Positions 32,309 to 42,306 of a stretch of DNA of 64,000 nucleotides are shown here, one piece after another. A program made the position numbers and the translations under genes. The stretch lies in assembly GCA_002786025.1 (NCBI GenBank), contig NHNW01000006.1:372001-436000 (forward strand), written 5' to 3'. This stretch comes from Zasmidium citrigriseum (lineage: Eukaryota > Ascomycota > Dothideomycetes > Mycosphaerellales > Mycosphaerellaceae). Numbering within the stretch: position 1 is the stretch's first letter; every line of letters starts with the position of its first letter. A model generated the notes under the pieces. It was not told the DNA's origin. It did no database searches and saw nothing but the letters and a program-made list of their open reading frames with translations.

Positions 32309-34011
32309 TCAATAGGCATACCTCCATCCCCTCTCCACGCCACCATGCTCACTATACCCCTCAGCCTCGTCCAACTTCTTGTTCAATCTCTTCGCCCACC
32401 ACTTGACTCCCCAACAGAGCAACGCCGTACAAAGGCATCCAAACAAGATCAAACCCCCTCCCAATCGATAGAATGGCTCGTGTTTCGTCGGGAAGAAGTA
32501 GGGCGAGAACCAGTGCGAGCACTGACTGACACAGTTGGCGATCGCAATTAACGCCGCTTTCTTGCTACGCGGTGCTGGTACAAGCGTAGTCTCCCACGAG
32601 AGCTGCAAATTGAGCCCATTGTATGTTCCAGAGACAAGGAGGATGGAGCCGAAGTAGCGTGCGCCGATGTTGGGAGTCGAGATCATGATCGATATGCCCA
32701 CAGCAGAGGCGATAATAGGGAGGATGATGTGGTAGCAGGATTCTCGGAGCTTGCCTGAAGAGAAGGCGCATAGACAGGCGGTGAGGTATGCGATGGCATA
32801 GGGAGGTGCTTGGACGAGGTACGTGTTGAGCTCAGAGAAGCCAAAGGTCTTAATGATCTGCTCTTCATTAGCTCGCCATCTCACGTTTCATTTGAGAAGA
32901 TGCAATTACCGACGGAAAGAAGTCCTTGAACGACTGTGCATTGATCAGGGAAAAGTGCATCCCGCAAAACATCCAAGTGAAAGGGTCACGAATGGCATCT
33001 TTGAGACCATCCCATGTACCGCCAACTTGCTCTTCTTTGCCGCCGTTGGAGAGCAAGACCCGGTATCTGGCCATCTCCCGCTCTTCTTGAGATAGCCAGC
33101 GGGTGTCTTCAGGCCAGTCCGGCAGGAGAAAGAAAGCTGCAACACCGACAAGGATGGAGACGGCGCCTTCGATGATGAAGAACCATTGCCAGCTGTATAG
33201 ACCAGCAACGCCACCCATGTTGTGTAGAATTCCTGCGGCTAGAAAGCCAGAGATGATGTTGGAGATTGTGTTGCCTGCGTGCCAGATGGCCATTCGCATC
33301 GGATTCTCTTCCTTCGTGTACCAGGATGAGGTCACTAGAACACGTCAGATCGGCCGAACATCTTCGTTGTTCCTGTACTTACTCAGAGTGATGCCGGGGA
33401 AGAAAGGTGCCTCGCACAAACCTGTGACGAACCGCACCATACAAAAGCCGATTCCAGAAGTGACTGCAGGCATGCAGATTGTGCAGATACTCCATCCGAT
33501 CATCATGCCAGGCAAGAGGAGACTGGGACGGACTTTCGCGAGCCACAAGTTACCAGGCAGCTGTCCGATAAGGTAGCCGATGTAGAAGGTAGATATACCG
33601 GTACTCCAGACCGCGTCAGACATGTTGAGGTCGTCCTGTAGGCCGGCAATGCGGGCTGGACGTAAGTTAGATACATGTCACTGAAGACGAATCTCAGGAC
33701 TACGTACCATTCGAGACGTTGATGCGGTCGAGATAACTTTTAATCAGGCGTAAGTACTACATCGCTTGGAAGGTCGGACTTGAGCTGGCTTACTTCATGA
33801 GGAACATGATAGTGATAGTCGGCATCAGCCGCCAATCAATCCTCCTTAATAGCTTCTTGTTCAAACTCGCCATCTGCTCATCGTCGAGGTCGCGCAAAGT
33901 CTCGAAGCGTGCTTGGATTTGGGACGGAGAGGGCGGCAGCTCAGATGTCTCCACTACCATATCAATCTTTTCGGTGGACATCTTGTCCATGGCTTTCTCA
34001 GGAGTCGTCAT
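32309..34011 (-). CDS. MFS transporter, allantoate permease (Dal5) family
   Basis: Twelve-helix major facilitator carrier for an organic anion such as allantoate, ureidosuccinate, nicotinate or a vitamin precursor. Five exons: 34011-33794, 33736-33708, 33655-33383, 33334-32910 and 32857-32309, all GT-AG, giving 497 residues, normal for the family. Exon 1 ends in the first helix (MPTITIMFLMNYLDRINVSN), followed by the family-typical ARIAGLQDDL and the central RFVTGLCEAPFFPGITLMTS. The cytosolic loop has LLPDWPEDTRWLSQEERE. The unusually short 29-bp second exon is supported by phase on both sides. Divergently transcribed from the GNAT gene. The substrate cannot be read from sequence. Confidence 0.9.
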
Positions 34012-34956
34012 GGCTGCTGAGATCGTGGGAATAGGAACTGTGTGGGATGGGCTTGGTCCATGAAAGCATCAAACTTGATCCTTAAGTATCCCATGGTCGA
34101 CTTCGCCGCAGGCCGGACCCGGACGGTCAATGGTGAGGTGCCAATGTTGAAGGAGGCTTGGGCGGATAGAGTTCTCCATGTGTACCTCGCGTGTACACCA
34201 CATGGCTTGCCCCATGGGGTATACCCCGCCTACTGTCCACCGGTTTTCGTGCAATTGGGGGTTTGTTCTGGAGGCTTGATCCCTCTGGGCATCGAAGCCA
34301 TTTGACTTGGCATGCGGCAGATCTGGACCCGTGGAAAGAGAGTTGCCGTGCAGTGCTCAAATGTCGAAGACGAAGCCTCGATAGTATCTCAGTTTCCTTC
34401 CCTCAAGACTCGGACAGAGGGCCGTTCATAGCTTGAGATGCCTTGGACGAGAGGACTTGCAGACGTAGCGTGGCCTTACATACTGTAGAAGGTTGGATCT
34501 GCGTGAACTTAGTTCTGAACGACTGTAAAGGTCACATATTGTGCAGTCCTGACATACCCCGTGGGACTCTCTGGCTTGCACTGATTGTGTGTCCTGTTGC
34601 TTGCCCGACTTCTCGCCACGGAAGCTGTACTGTGCTGCAAGCCACTGCCAAGGTCCACGGCATTGAACACTCCGCGGCTCGCATCCCGTCGATACAGCTT
34701 CTTCTACATCTCTTGACCTTTGATTCCGTGGCTTAGCCGTCGAATGAATCCGAGAGATTGCGAGCTGGATGTGCCTCAGGACTCAACGCTCGACGATCAC
34801 ATGCTACGGCGTTCGGAGTTGACGGAACGCCGAACGCCTTCTTTAGAAGGAAGACATGTGTTCAGCTCTTCTCAAGGCCGCAACTTTCCAGATAATCCAG
34901 TCCTCAGCCGCCAGCTTCCCGTAATCAGCAAGAACCAGAGACTTTCGACAGCCAAA
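34012..34956. promoter_or_regulatory. divergent promoter between MFS carrier and GNAT gene
   Basis: 945 bp shared upstream region. A long leader frame is open from 34720 into the GNAT gene but has no domain-like features. No specific binding site is claimed. Confidence 0.4.
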
Positions 34957-35605
34957 ATGCCTTCAGAATCGCCATTCAAAATCCGCCCAGCCACCATGGC
35001 CAAGTCCGACCACGAACTCCTCGTCGACTTTCAAGACTCGCAAATTCCATGGCTCACGAGCGTGGGCAGTGGCGGCCAATGGGGTACTGAGCCAATTCGA
35101 GAAAAGCATCCCAAGCAGTCAGACAAGTCCCGCGCCTGGATCGAGAGAAGCGACAAGCAAGCGCCCTGGAGCAGGGAGTGGTGTCGAGTGTACGTGGCGG
35201 AAGCAAACGATGGCACTCCAGTGGCGGGTCTTGCGCTGAAATCGAAGTCAAATCCATATATCCGCACCGTCCTATCCGAACAGGACGAGAATGATCCCTT
35301 TGTGTATCTGGCGTATCTGATCTCGAATCGCAATGCGGGAGAGGCGACAAAGGGAGTTGGATCGGCGTTGATTGCTTTCGCGAAGGAGCAGACACTTGGA
35401 CTAGGACTGAAGCGCATTTGTGTTGATTGTTGGAGTGGGAATGATCGAAAGCTGGTCAAGTGAGTTTCGAGTGAGTAGTGATTTCTGATGTTACAGCGCT
35501 GATAGGTACCCTAGGTACTACGAGAGCCAGGGTTTTGTGCCCATCGGTGACTTCACGGACCCCGAGAAGAACTGGTCCGGTTGTGTATTGGAGATGCGAC
35601 TCTGA
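34957..35605 (+). CDS. GNAT-family N-acetyltransferase
   Basis: Acetyl-CoA-dependent acetyltransferase of unknown substrate. Two exons, 34957-35459 and 35515-35605 (intron 55 bp, gtgagt...cctag), giving 197 residues. The core motif A region is VYLAYLISNRNAGEATKGVGSAL then FAKEQTLGLGLKRICVDCWS, where the (Q/R)-x-x-G-x-G/A pyrophosphate loop appears as TKGVGSAL. Motif B follows as YYESQGFVPIGDF in exon 2. The start is MPSESPFKIRPATMAKSDHE, which aligns with the IRPAT opening common to the family; upstream in-frame Mets reach 34720. Its stop lies only 22 bp from the stop of the bZIP gene on the other strand. Confidence 0.85.
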
Positions 35606-35627
35606 AGACATAGCTCTCGTAAGACGC

Positions 35628-36812
35628 TCATCCAATGATTGAGGCGTTGCGTAGCTGGAGGGCCAGATCGTCAACGACATGAATCGGGAAGCCAATTCCG
35701 TTGCCGATGCAGCGGCTGCTCAAAGAGAGCGTCCCGATGAACTTTTGGTACCAAGGCGTTGATGGCGACTCTGATCTGCGATTGTTGGAAGGTCGCGCAG
35801 GACCAGGGCTTGGAGGGGCGAGCGATGCCAAAGAACACATACCCCAATGCGATGATAATCGTTGCTCGACCCCATCTGCATCAATGTATCCTTCGATATC
35901 ATCATTCGAGCGGCTCATATTATCCACGATCATCGCATGGTGTCGATTCATCATATTCGCTTCGTACATTGCACCGCCGATTGTGGACGGATCCTTCAGC
36001 ACAGAGCTCATGTCATGTGTGATCTGTTCTTGTCGAGTTCGGATTTCATCGAGCATGTATGGTGATATCAGTGCCGGTCTGAGTGCGACTCTCCGGTGTA
36101 TTCGCGAAAGTATCAGATCCAGTGGCTCAGATCGCATGGCGTAGACGAAGAATTCCTTTGCCAGTTGTGACGACGGTTCGAGAAGCACAGCATGCGCCAA
36201 ACTGATACTGTTCCAGAACAAGGCGGTTGCGAAGGATACACCGGTACCTTGAATTTCGACATATCTAGCCACGTCGAGTGGAGGCACGTCTTCGTCGAGG
36301 TGAAGGCTCGTCAAGCTAGGCCAAAGTCCATAGCCCAAACATGGACTGACAGGACGGTGACTTGGAGGATCCAGTAGACTGAAGTCTTGTTCGATCGCGA
36401 GGTCATCGTGTGCCGGGTTAGGCTCTACTGCTGCCAACTCCTGCATCTGCTCGTCCGGCGAAGTCGCGATTCCGTACCGCTGAGACTCCGAGCGCTCTAC
36501 AGCCACTGCATTCTTCGCACGGTCTTCGCCATCATCATTGTCAGACTCCTCCTCGAGGACAGTGCTGGCGATGCTCAAGATTTGTTTCATGAAAGGCTGC
36601 GCCTTGTGCCGCAAGAAATCGAAGTTGTCCTTTCTGACAGCCGAAATAACCACATCGCTGAATCCAAGGCAATGCTCCGTCATGTCTTCCAATGCCTTGG
36701 TCAATACTTGCACACGAGCATGTAGGCTCTCCAATGTGGCTTTGCGTTGTGCCCGGGACCGTCGCTGGGCAACTCGGGCTCTCTCTCGGCGTCTTTCGAC
36801 TGACTCTGGCAT
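35628..36812 (-). CDS. bZIP transcription factor with atypical basic region
   Basis: 394 residues, single exon. The N-terminus is a bZIP: basic region RRRERARVAQRRSRAQRK (residues about 7-25) followed by a leucine-type heptad (LESLHARVQVLTKALEDM). In Yap/Pap1-type factors the position two before A-A-Q is an invariant Asn; here it is Ala (A-R-V-A-Q), so DNA contact may differ. The rest has the length and helical character of fungal bZIP proteins with a C-terminal regulatory domain (for example WNSISLAHAVLLEPSSQLAK), ending NASIIG. An acidic stretch (EEESDNDDGED) may activate. It shares a 22-bp tail-to-tail gap with the GNAT gene. Confidence 0.82.
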   Translation of the reverse strand: MPESVERRRERARVAQRRSRAQRKATLESLHARVQVLTKALEDMTEHCLGFSDVVISAVRKDNFDFLRHKAQPFMKQILSIASTVLEEESDNDDGEDRAKNAVAVERSESQRYGIATSPDEQMQELAAVEPNPAHDDLAIEQDFSLLDPPSHRPVSPCLGYGLWPSLTSLHLDEDVPPLDVARYVEIQGTGVSFATALFWNSISLAHAVLLEPSSQLAKEFFVYAMRSEPLDLILSRIHRRVALRPALISPYMLDEIRTRQEQITHDMSSVLKDPSTIGGAMYEANMMNRHHAMIVDNMSRSNDDIEGYIDADGVEQRLSSHWGMCSLASLAPPSPGPARPSNNRRSESPSTPWYQKFIGTLSLSSRCIGNGIGFPIHVVDDLALQLRNASIIG

Positions 36813-37373
36813 TGTGTACTCGAGGGGGATTCCGATGGAGTTGATGACAGATATCGATCGACCGATCAGAGCGAATTAATGCGAATTGGCTATACATGCG
36901 TCCAGGTCCTGGAGGTGTAAATACCAGAGGTGGGAGGTACACATGTGATTAGTTATCATTCACTAAGCGTTGAGGGCTGTCTGCGCTGACCCTAACCACG
37001 CCATTTCACTTGTAAGTTTCCACGTTCGAACGTCGTTGGCTTGCATTGCGTGCATTTTTGGAGTGTCGAGAATCGGTGACCGGTCTTGCGTCCGCGCGTC
37101 TATTGTGACGATGTCTAAACGGGAATGCAAACGACCACTTTTTGATGCTGCATTGAGCCCATTCTTGTTCGGAAACCCTCTCCATTTCGCATAGGCCGCA
37201 AGACTCAGTATGATGTCAATCTTCTCTGCGAACAGCCCTTAGCGCCATCACGCTGCTTTGCGCCTCCGTGGAATGGAGGCCTGGAGCTGAGGCGAGAAAC
37301 GTCTCCTCTTCGTCCCAGCTCGGCAACCCGAGATTCAGGAAGTCTGCCATGTGAGCTGCACCGTGCTGGATGT
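36813..37373. other. intergenic, 560 bp
   Basis: Upstream region of the bZIP gene and 3' region of the methyltransferase gene, both on the minus strand. No gene seen. Confidence 0.5.
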
Positions 37374-38201
37374 TCACGAAGGCTTTCTGGCGATGTGACA
37401 CCACAGGTCATACCACAGCAGCGGTTTTCCTACTTCAATCTCGCCATGAACTTTCGCCTGTAAATCTTCAGCATCCGTCTCGCTCATGTCGCCATATTCT
37501 TGTAGGTAGATAATCGTTCCAGTCGTCACATTCTTGGTGAACTCCACTTCAGGAATGAGTGGGTACATGTCTGAGTCGGTATCTTCCAGCGCCTGGTTCA
37601 TTGAATTTGAGATGCGGTATGTCGTACCGACTTTCCTGGCCTTCAGACAATCGATATAACGTATGAACAGGTCCCGTAGTGCAGCGTCGGATGCAGCTGG
37701 GTTGATAGCGGCGATGCGTGGTGTCAGCGGGTCCCAGTCTGTCCATTGGAGCCACCCGCCAGGTCGCAGAAGGGAGATTAGATTGCGTATGGCGATATCC
37801 CAGGATTCTTGTGACAAAGTGACGTGCAGCAGTCGCACTGCCACGACGTCAAATTGGCCATGCTGCTCGCGTAATGCACCTTCGGGGGAAGCCACGTCCA
37901 GGAAGGAGATGTGAATCGGTCGGCTGTAGTTGAGCTGCTCAGGGAGCTTCTCTCCGCCTGTGCCGGGGAATTGGAATTCTTCAGATACATCCGCAATCCT
38001 AAGCTCTCTCTTCTTGGTACCTAGCTCGCGTTCGATAGTTGGATGCAAAACGAAGCCCAGCCCTTTGGATATGTACTCATGCTGCTGAGCAAGCCTCGAA
38101 CGCTCGAAAGAAGTCATGGATGGAAGAGAGTGGAGACGCCTTCCTGGTGGTTTTTGTGTATTCGTGGCAGGCGAGATGTGAGTCGAATTGGTGAGAATCA
38201 A
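37374..38201 (-). CDS. SAM-dependent methyltransferase, motif I aberrant
   Basis: 275 residues resembling the fungal LaeA/UMTA-type class I methyltransferases. The N-terminal landmark RSRLAQQHEYISKGLGFVLH matches the family, and the post-motif II/III region QFDVVAVRLLHVTLSQESWD then LLRPGGWLQWTDWDP is typical. Motif I, usually DVGTGTGIW, reads IADVSEEFQFPGTGG, so the glycine-rich SAM loop is displaced or lost. A 31-bp stretch at this point is too short for an intron, and an old insertion or deletion is possible. The frame downstream stays open to a normal C-terminus. Met29 (38117) is an alternative start. Diverges from the secreted hydrolase. Confidence 0.75.
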   Translation of the reverse strand: MILTNSTHISPATNTQKPPGRRLHSLPSMTSFERSRLAQQHEYISKGLGFVLHPTIERELGTKKRELRIADVSEEFQFPGTGGEKLPEQLNYSRPIHISFLDVASPEGALREQHGQFDVVAVRLLHVTLSQESWDIAIRNLISLLRPGGWLQWTDWDPLTPRIAAINPAASDAALRDLFIRYIDCLKARKVGTTYRISNSMNQALEDTDSDMYPLIPEVEFTKNVTTGTIIYLQEYGDMSETDAEDLQAKVHGEIEVGKPLLWYDLWCHIARKPS

Positions 38202-39030
38202 GCATTGTCGTCGACTTCCGGCTAGGATTTCGGTCGTTTCCCGGGAGAATTAAGGTTTGGTCTGTGCTCTAGGCGACGTGAATGCCAAGAGTCACTTCAC
38301 TTCGTCATCGACACCTTTTCTTTCTAATTGACGTATATGGAAGATGTAGAGCATCAGCCTCACCCAGCAATAGATACAGAACAACATGCACGAGGTGGTA
38401 TTGGGCTTGACAAATTGCAGGTTTATTTGCATTTGCATGTACAGTAAGCAGGAGTGACGCACGAGCCAGGTAGCCGGTGCCGGCTTTCACAACGACCGAC
38501 TCTGACCTCCTCCTCCTCTCCATCAACCTCATCTCACAGCTGCCGGCAGTCGTGTCGGCCATTGACCATGATCCCAAACGTCGAGGCAGTGCTTGACACA
38601 CAACATTTGAAATCCAGACCTGGACCCTCCGTGGACACCTTCAGCAGCCGCGACTACGCACTGCGCACTGTATACCCGCTCTACCCTCAGCCGCCTTAGC
38701 AAATCACTGGCTGTGGGCTAAACCCATACGAGCACTTTTCACGCGAAGACTACTTCCTATTCGAGTGCAGCTGGACTCATGTCGTTGGATATACCTCGTG
38801 CTCCTGCAGCCGTGCCCTCGCCACGCTATGTCACTGCTCGCATCCGCGAGCAAGATCGCCGGCCACGATTTCGAAGTATTGACAATAGAGATAGGATCGA
38901 TGCCAAGTGAATCTGCGGTGCTACTTGTATAAGACCTGCAACAGTGCTCATAGGACGTTCTCATCAACAGCAGCTCTCACAACTTCACAGTTTACACCAA
39001 TCAGCTTTCTCTTCAACTGGTACCACAAAA
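38202..39030. promoter_or_regulatory. divergent promoter, methyltransferase / secreted hydrolase
   Basis: 829 bp between two divergent starts. CT-rich tract at 38500-38530. A tgtataagacc TATA-like string lies about 100 bp before the hydrolase start. No further gene seen. Confidence 0.4.
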
Positions 39031-40206
39031 ATGCGTCAGACACTCGCCATTCTAAGCATCCTTGGGTTTGCATTTGCACATCCAACACAGCACTCTTATC
39101 AATGCATCGACTTTGATGTGGATCTGTCGTTCGAAGCCCCCTCCCTCGAGCCCGCATTTCCAACGTTCAAGAATCAATACGACTCTGCAGCTTTCGTCAC
39201 CACCCTGAGCTCCCGCACCTCGAGCGATGGCCCGCCTCCTTTCAAGGGTCAGAAGATGATCGATGTCGACGTTACGATCGCAGCCCAGTTCTGCTATCCT
39301 CACGGGCGAACTCCCCAAACCGTCCAACTCCTTTCCCATGGTCTTGGCTTCGACCACAGATACTGGTCATTCGGAGGCCCAAACAGCGAATACAATTATG
39401 TCAACTATGCCACGGCTGCCGGCTATTCGACACTCTCATACGACCGTCTGGGCAATGGCAACTCGACCAAGGGAAATGCATACACTCTGAACCAAGCTAC
39501 GATCGAGATGGAAGTGCTCAAGAGACTGACCGATGACTTACACGCTTGGGACATCCCATGCCTGTCACATATACCTGCGCCAAAGAAGATTGTCCATGTC
39601 AGCCACAGCTTCGGCAGCCAGATCACAAACGAGCTTGTCTCAAAGTATCCGAATACTTCGGACGGCATTGTCCTCACAGGGTATTCCACATCGCAAGCGT
39701 CCAGGGTCTTTCCTATATCCAACAACTGGTATCTTGCGAGAGACACCATTCCCGAGACGTACGCTGGCCTAAGCACCGGCTATGTCACCTGGGCAGGCGA
39801 GCCCTCAAACCAGTATTGCTTCCTCCACTGGCCCAACTTCTCACCCAAGATACTCGCTCTGTCCGAGAGCATGAAGTCGCCGTATTCTGTCGGCGAAATT
39901 CTCAGCGGTCAACTGCATCCAGCAGGTAACTTCACCAAGCCAACGATGGTAAGACAACTGAAGCCATTCTTACTCACTCACATTACTGACGCCAGAACAC
40001 AGATCATTGCGGGTCAGTACGATGCCGTCTTTTGTCAGTTCAATTGCACCGGCGTTCTTCCCAAAGGGCGTTCTACCTTCTCAGGCGCCCAGCCTTTCAA
40101 GACGTATGTTCAGCCTGATACCGGCCATGGTATCAACCTGCACTACAATGCGACAGGGGCCTATAAGGTGATCAATGACTTCATTGGGCAATATGTCAAA
40201 AATTGA
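39031..40206 (+). CDS. secreted alpha/beta hydrolase
   Basis: Exons 39031-39948 and 40003-40206 (54-bp in-frame intron, gtaaga...acacag) give 373 residues. Signal peptide MRQTLAILSILGFAFAHPTQ. The fold shows QLLSHGLGFDHRYW (oxyanion strand), YSTLSYDRLGNGNS, and the nucleophile elbow VHVSHSFGSQ, where Ser is flanked as S-H-S-F-G rather than the strict GxSxG. The His is in PDTGHGINLHYN and the acid likely in AGQYDAVFC. Several sequons indicate glycosylation. Probably an extracellular esterase or hydrolase; substrate unknown. If the 54-bp intron is retained the frame stays open with 18 extra residues. Confidence 0.8.
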   Translation: MRQTLAILSILGFAFAHPTQHSYQCIDFDVDLSFEAPSLEPAFPTFKNQYDSAAFVTTLSSRTSSDGPPPFKGQKMIDVDVTIAAQFCYPHGRTPQTVQLLSHGLGFDHRYWSFGGPNSEYNYVNYATAAGYSTLSYDRLGNGNSTKGNAYTLNQATIEMEVLKRLTDDLHAWDIPCLSHIPAPKKIVHVSHSFGSQITNELVSKYPNTSDGIVLTGYSTSQASRVFPISNNWYLARDTIPETYAGLSTGYVTWAGEPSNQYCFLHWPNFSPKILALSESMKSPYSVGEILSGQLHPAGNFTKPTMVRQLKPFLLTHITDARTQIIAGQYDAVFCQFNCTGVLPKGRSTFSGAQPFKTYVQPDTGHGINLHYNATGAYKVINDFIGQYVKN

Positions 40207-40621
40207 GAAGAGTCGGAGAATATGTTGATGCAGGAAGTCTTCAGGACTTATCGTCTAAATCTGTTCTTTCAAATATTGAAGCCATCGAAATCTTGTCCTT
40301 TGCCAGACTCTTCATCATGAAGATAGTCGACTGCCAATAAGATCGTTAGTGGATGGCCATTCGTGGTAGGCGAGAGCAGTGCCGATTTCGGCCCGAAAGT
40401 TGTCTCACTTGACCTCTTCTTTTGGCACCATGGTCCGACCCAGACTTCGTCAGTCGCCGGTGAAGATTCTCGGACATCGAAGTAATCAAATACGGACATT
40501 GCAAAGGCCTCAAGAAGACCTTCGAGACACAATTACGTATGTGCGAGAGGGACTGAGGCGAGCAAAATTAGGAATCAACTTGACTGGTCAAAGTGCTGCG
40601 AGGCGGGAATCTGAGGACAAG
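40207..40621. other. intergenic, 415 bp
   Basis: The frame of the next gene is open upstream to 40379, with no domain-like content. Otherwise nothing seen. Confidence 0.5.
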
Positions 40622-41758
40622 ATGGACTTCATGGAGATGACCACGCAGCAAATACGGGACCTGGCAAAACCTACGAAGGAATATGAGGAGGTCTGTCATA
40701 GAGTATCTGGCCACGATTATGAGACTTTGCTGATTTCTTCTTTCTAGCTCCTGTCAATGTGGCCACCTATGAAAGTGGACTGGTCGATCAGGGATGAAGC
40801 CCTGGGTCGACTGCGAATGCTCACCGAATTGGCTGAAGAACAAGACGAGAAAGACGCAGCGGTCTCTGAGGAGACTTTGAAAGTTCCTGCAAGAGATGGG
40901 TACGAGAATGACTTGCAGGTCTTCAGATCAACGAATGCTTCGTCTCCTGGACCACTTGTTGTGTTGTATCACGGTAAGTATCGAAACATTGGACACGAGT
41001 AATCATCACTGACACCTCACACCACAGGCGGCGGATGCATTCTCGGAAGCCCTGTCATGGTCGCAGATATCGCCAGGTGGCTCGTCAAGAAGTTCAACGC
41101 GGTGGTGGCAGCACCGGCATACCGGTTGGCCCCGGAGCATGTCTTTCCGACATCGATGAACGACGCCTGGGACACCTTCTCCTGGATCGCCAAGAATTCT
41201 ACCACGACCCTGAAAAGTGACCCATCGAAAGGCTTCGTAGTTGGCGGCATATCAGCAGGCGCCACCATGTCCATCATCCTCGCCCATCTCGCTCGCGACA
41301 ATGCCATAGAACCAAAGCTCACCGGCGTATACTCAGCATGTGGATCCGTTCGACCGCGAGACATCAACGACGTTGACTCAAAGTACCGCGAGAGGATGCT
41401 CAGTAGAGATCAGAGCGAATGCCTGAACAACCCCGTACTATCCAGGGAGATGGCGACTCTAATGCGAGACTGCTATCAAGCAGACACCACTTCCAAACTG
41501 TTCGCTCCGTTGATGTGGCCGGACGGCGAAGGGCATAGGGGCTTTCCTAGATTCTATCAGCAGGTTTGTGGAAGAGATCCGGCTCGAGACGAGGCATTTG
41601 TGTTCGAAGATATTTTGAAAGGGGAAGGTGTCGAGACGAAGACGGATCTGTATGTTGGACTGCCGCATTGCTTCTGGATTGGACTTCGATATTTGAGAGA
41701 GGGGAAGAGGTGGGAGAAGGAGACTGTCGATGGTTTCGAATGGCTGCTACGAGCTTGA
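40622..41758 (+). CDS. HSL-type alpha/beta hydrolase, canonical motifs
   Basis: Three exons, 40622-40690, 40748-40973 and 41028-41758, give 341 residues of an alpha/beta hydrolase-3 esterase. The oxyanion motif HGGG is formed across the second splice junction (VVLYHGGGCILGSP), the nucleophile elbow is GGISAGATMS, and the family string APAYRLAPEHVFPTSMNDAW is intact. The acid lies in the region PRFYQQVCGRDPARDEA and the His in LYVGLPHCFWIG. The first intron uses a weaker gtctgt donor, chosen because it joins KPTKEYEE to LLSMWPPM in phase. An upstream frame opens at 40379. Likely cytosolic carboxylesterase or deacetylase-like enzyme with unknown substrate. Confidence 0.82.
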
Positions 41759-42306
41759 GCCGTCTATTAAATTTTCTTCCAACACCATGGGCTGGGAGAA
41801 AAGTAAGCGCATCATGTAATAGCCGAAGTCATTGATTATAGATGTAGATCAAGTATCCAGATCTCTGCAGGCAAGAAGCTTGAACAACAAGCATCACTCT
41901 GGCCACTCACACTCTCGACTAATCCTGCCATATGATCCGTCAAGTCTATACGCTTACACCCTTTTTCAATGAATGTTGCACATGATTGGCCACGTCCATG
42001 ACTTCCTATCCGAGACTAGCTCAAACTTACCTAGGTACTTTTCTAGCTCCGCTTACGGACTGACGTCTAGTCTTCGATCGACTTCTTCTTCAACAAACCA
42101 CTTGCCTTCCATCATCCGCTCACTCTCCAGCGAATATGAAATAGAGCTCTCTGCTGACCCAGCTTACGGCGGACAAGCTGCGCTTTATCAACGACTCGTT
42201 CCCAGAATCCAGACGATCGTCTGTGTGGCAATGTTTCTAGAGGGTAGCACAGTCTGTGCAAGAAGCAACGAGATCCATATTTCGCCTACTTGATAAAGGC
42301 CCGCAA
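41759..42306. other. intergenic, 550 bp
   Basis: Promoter region of the following Zn2Cys6 gene, rich in CT tracts at about 42060-42120. No gene seen. Confidence 0.5.
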
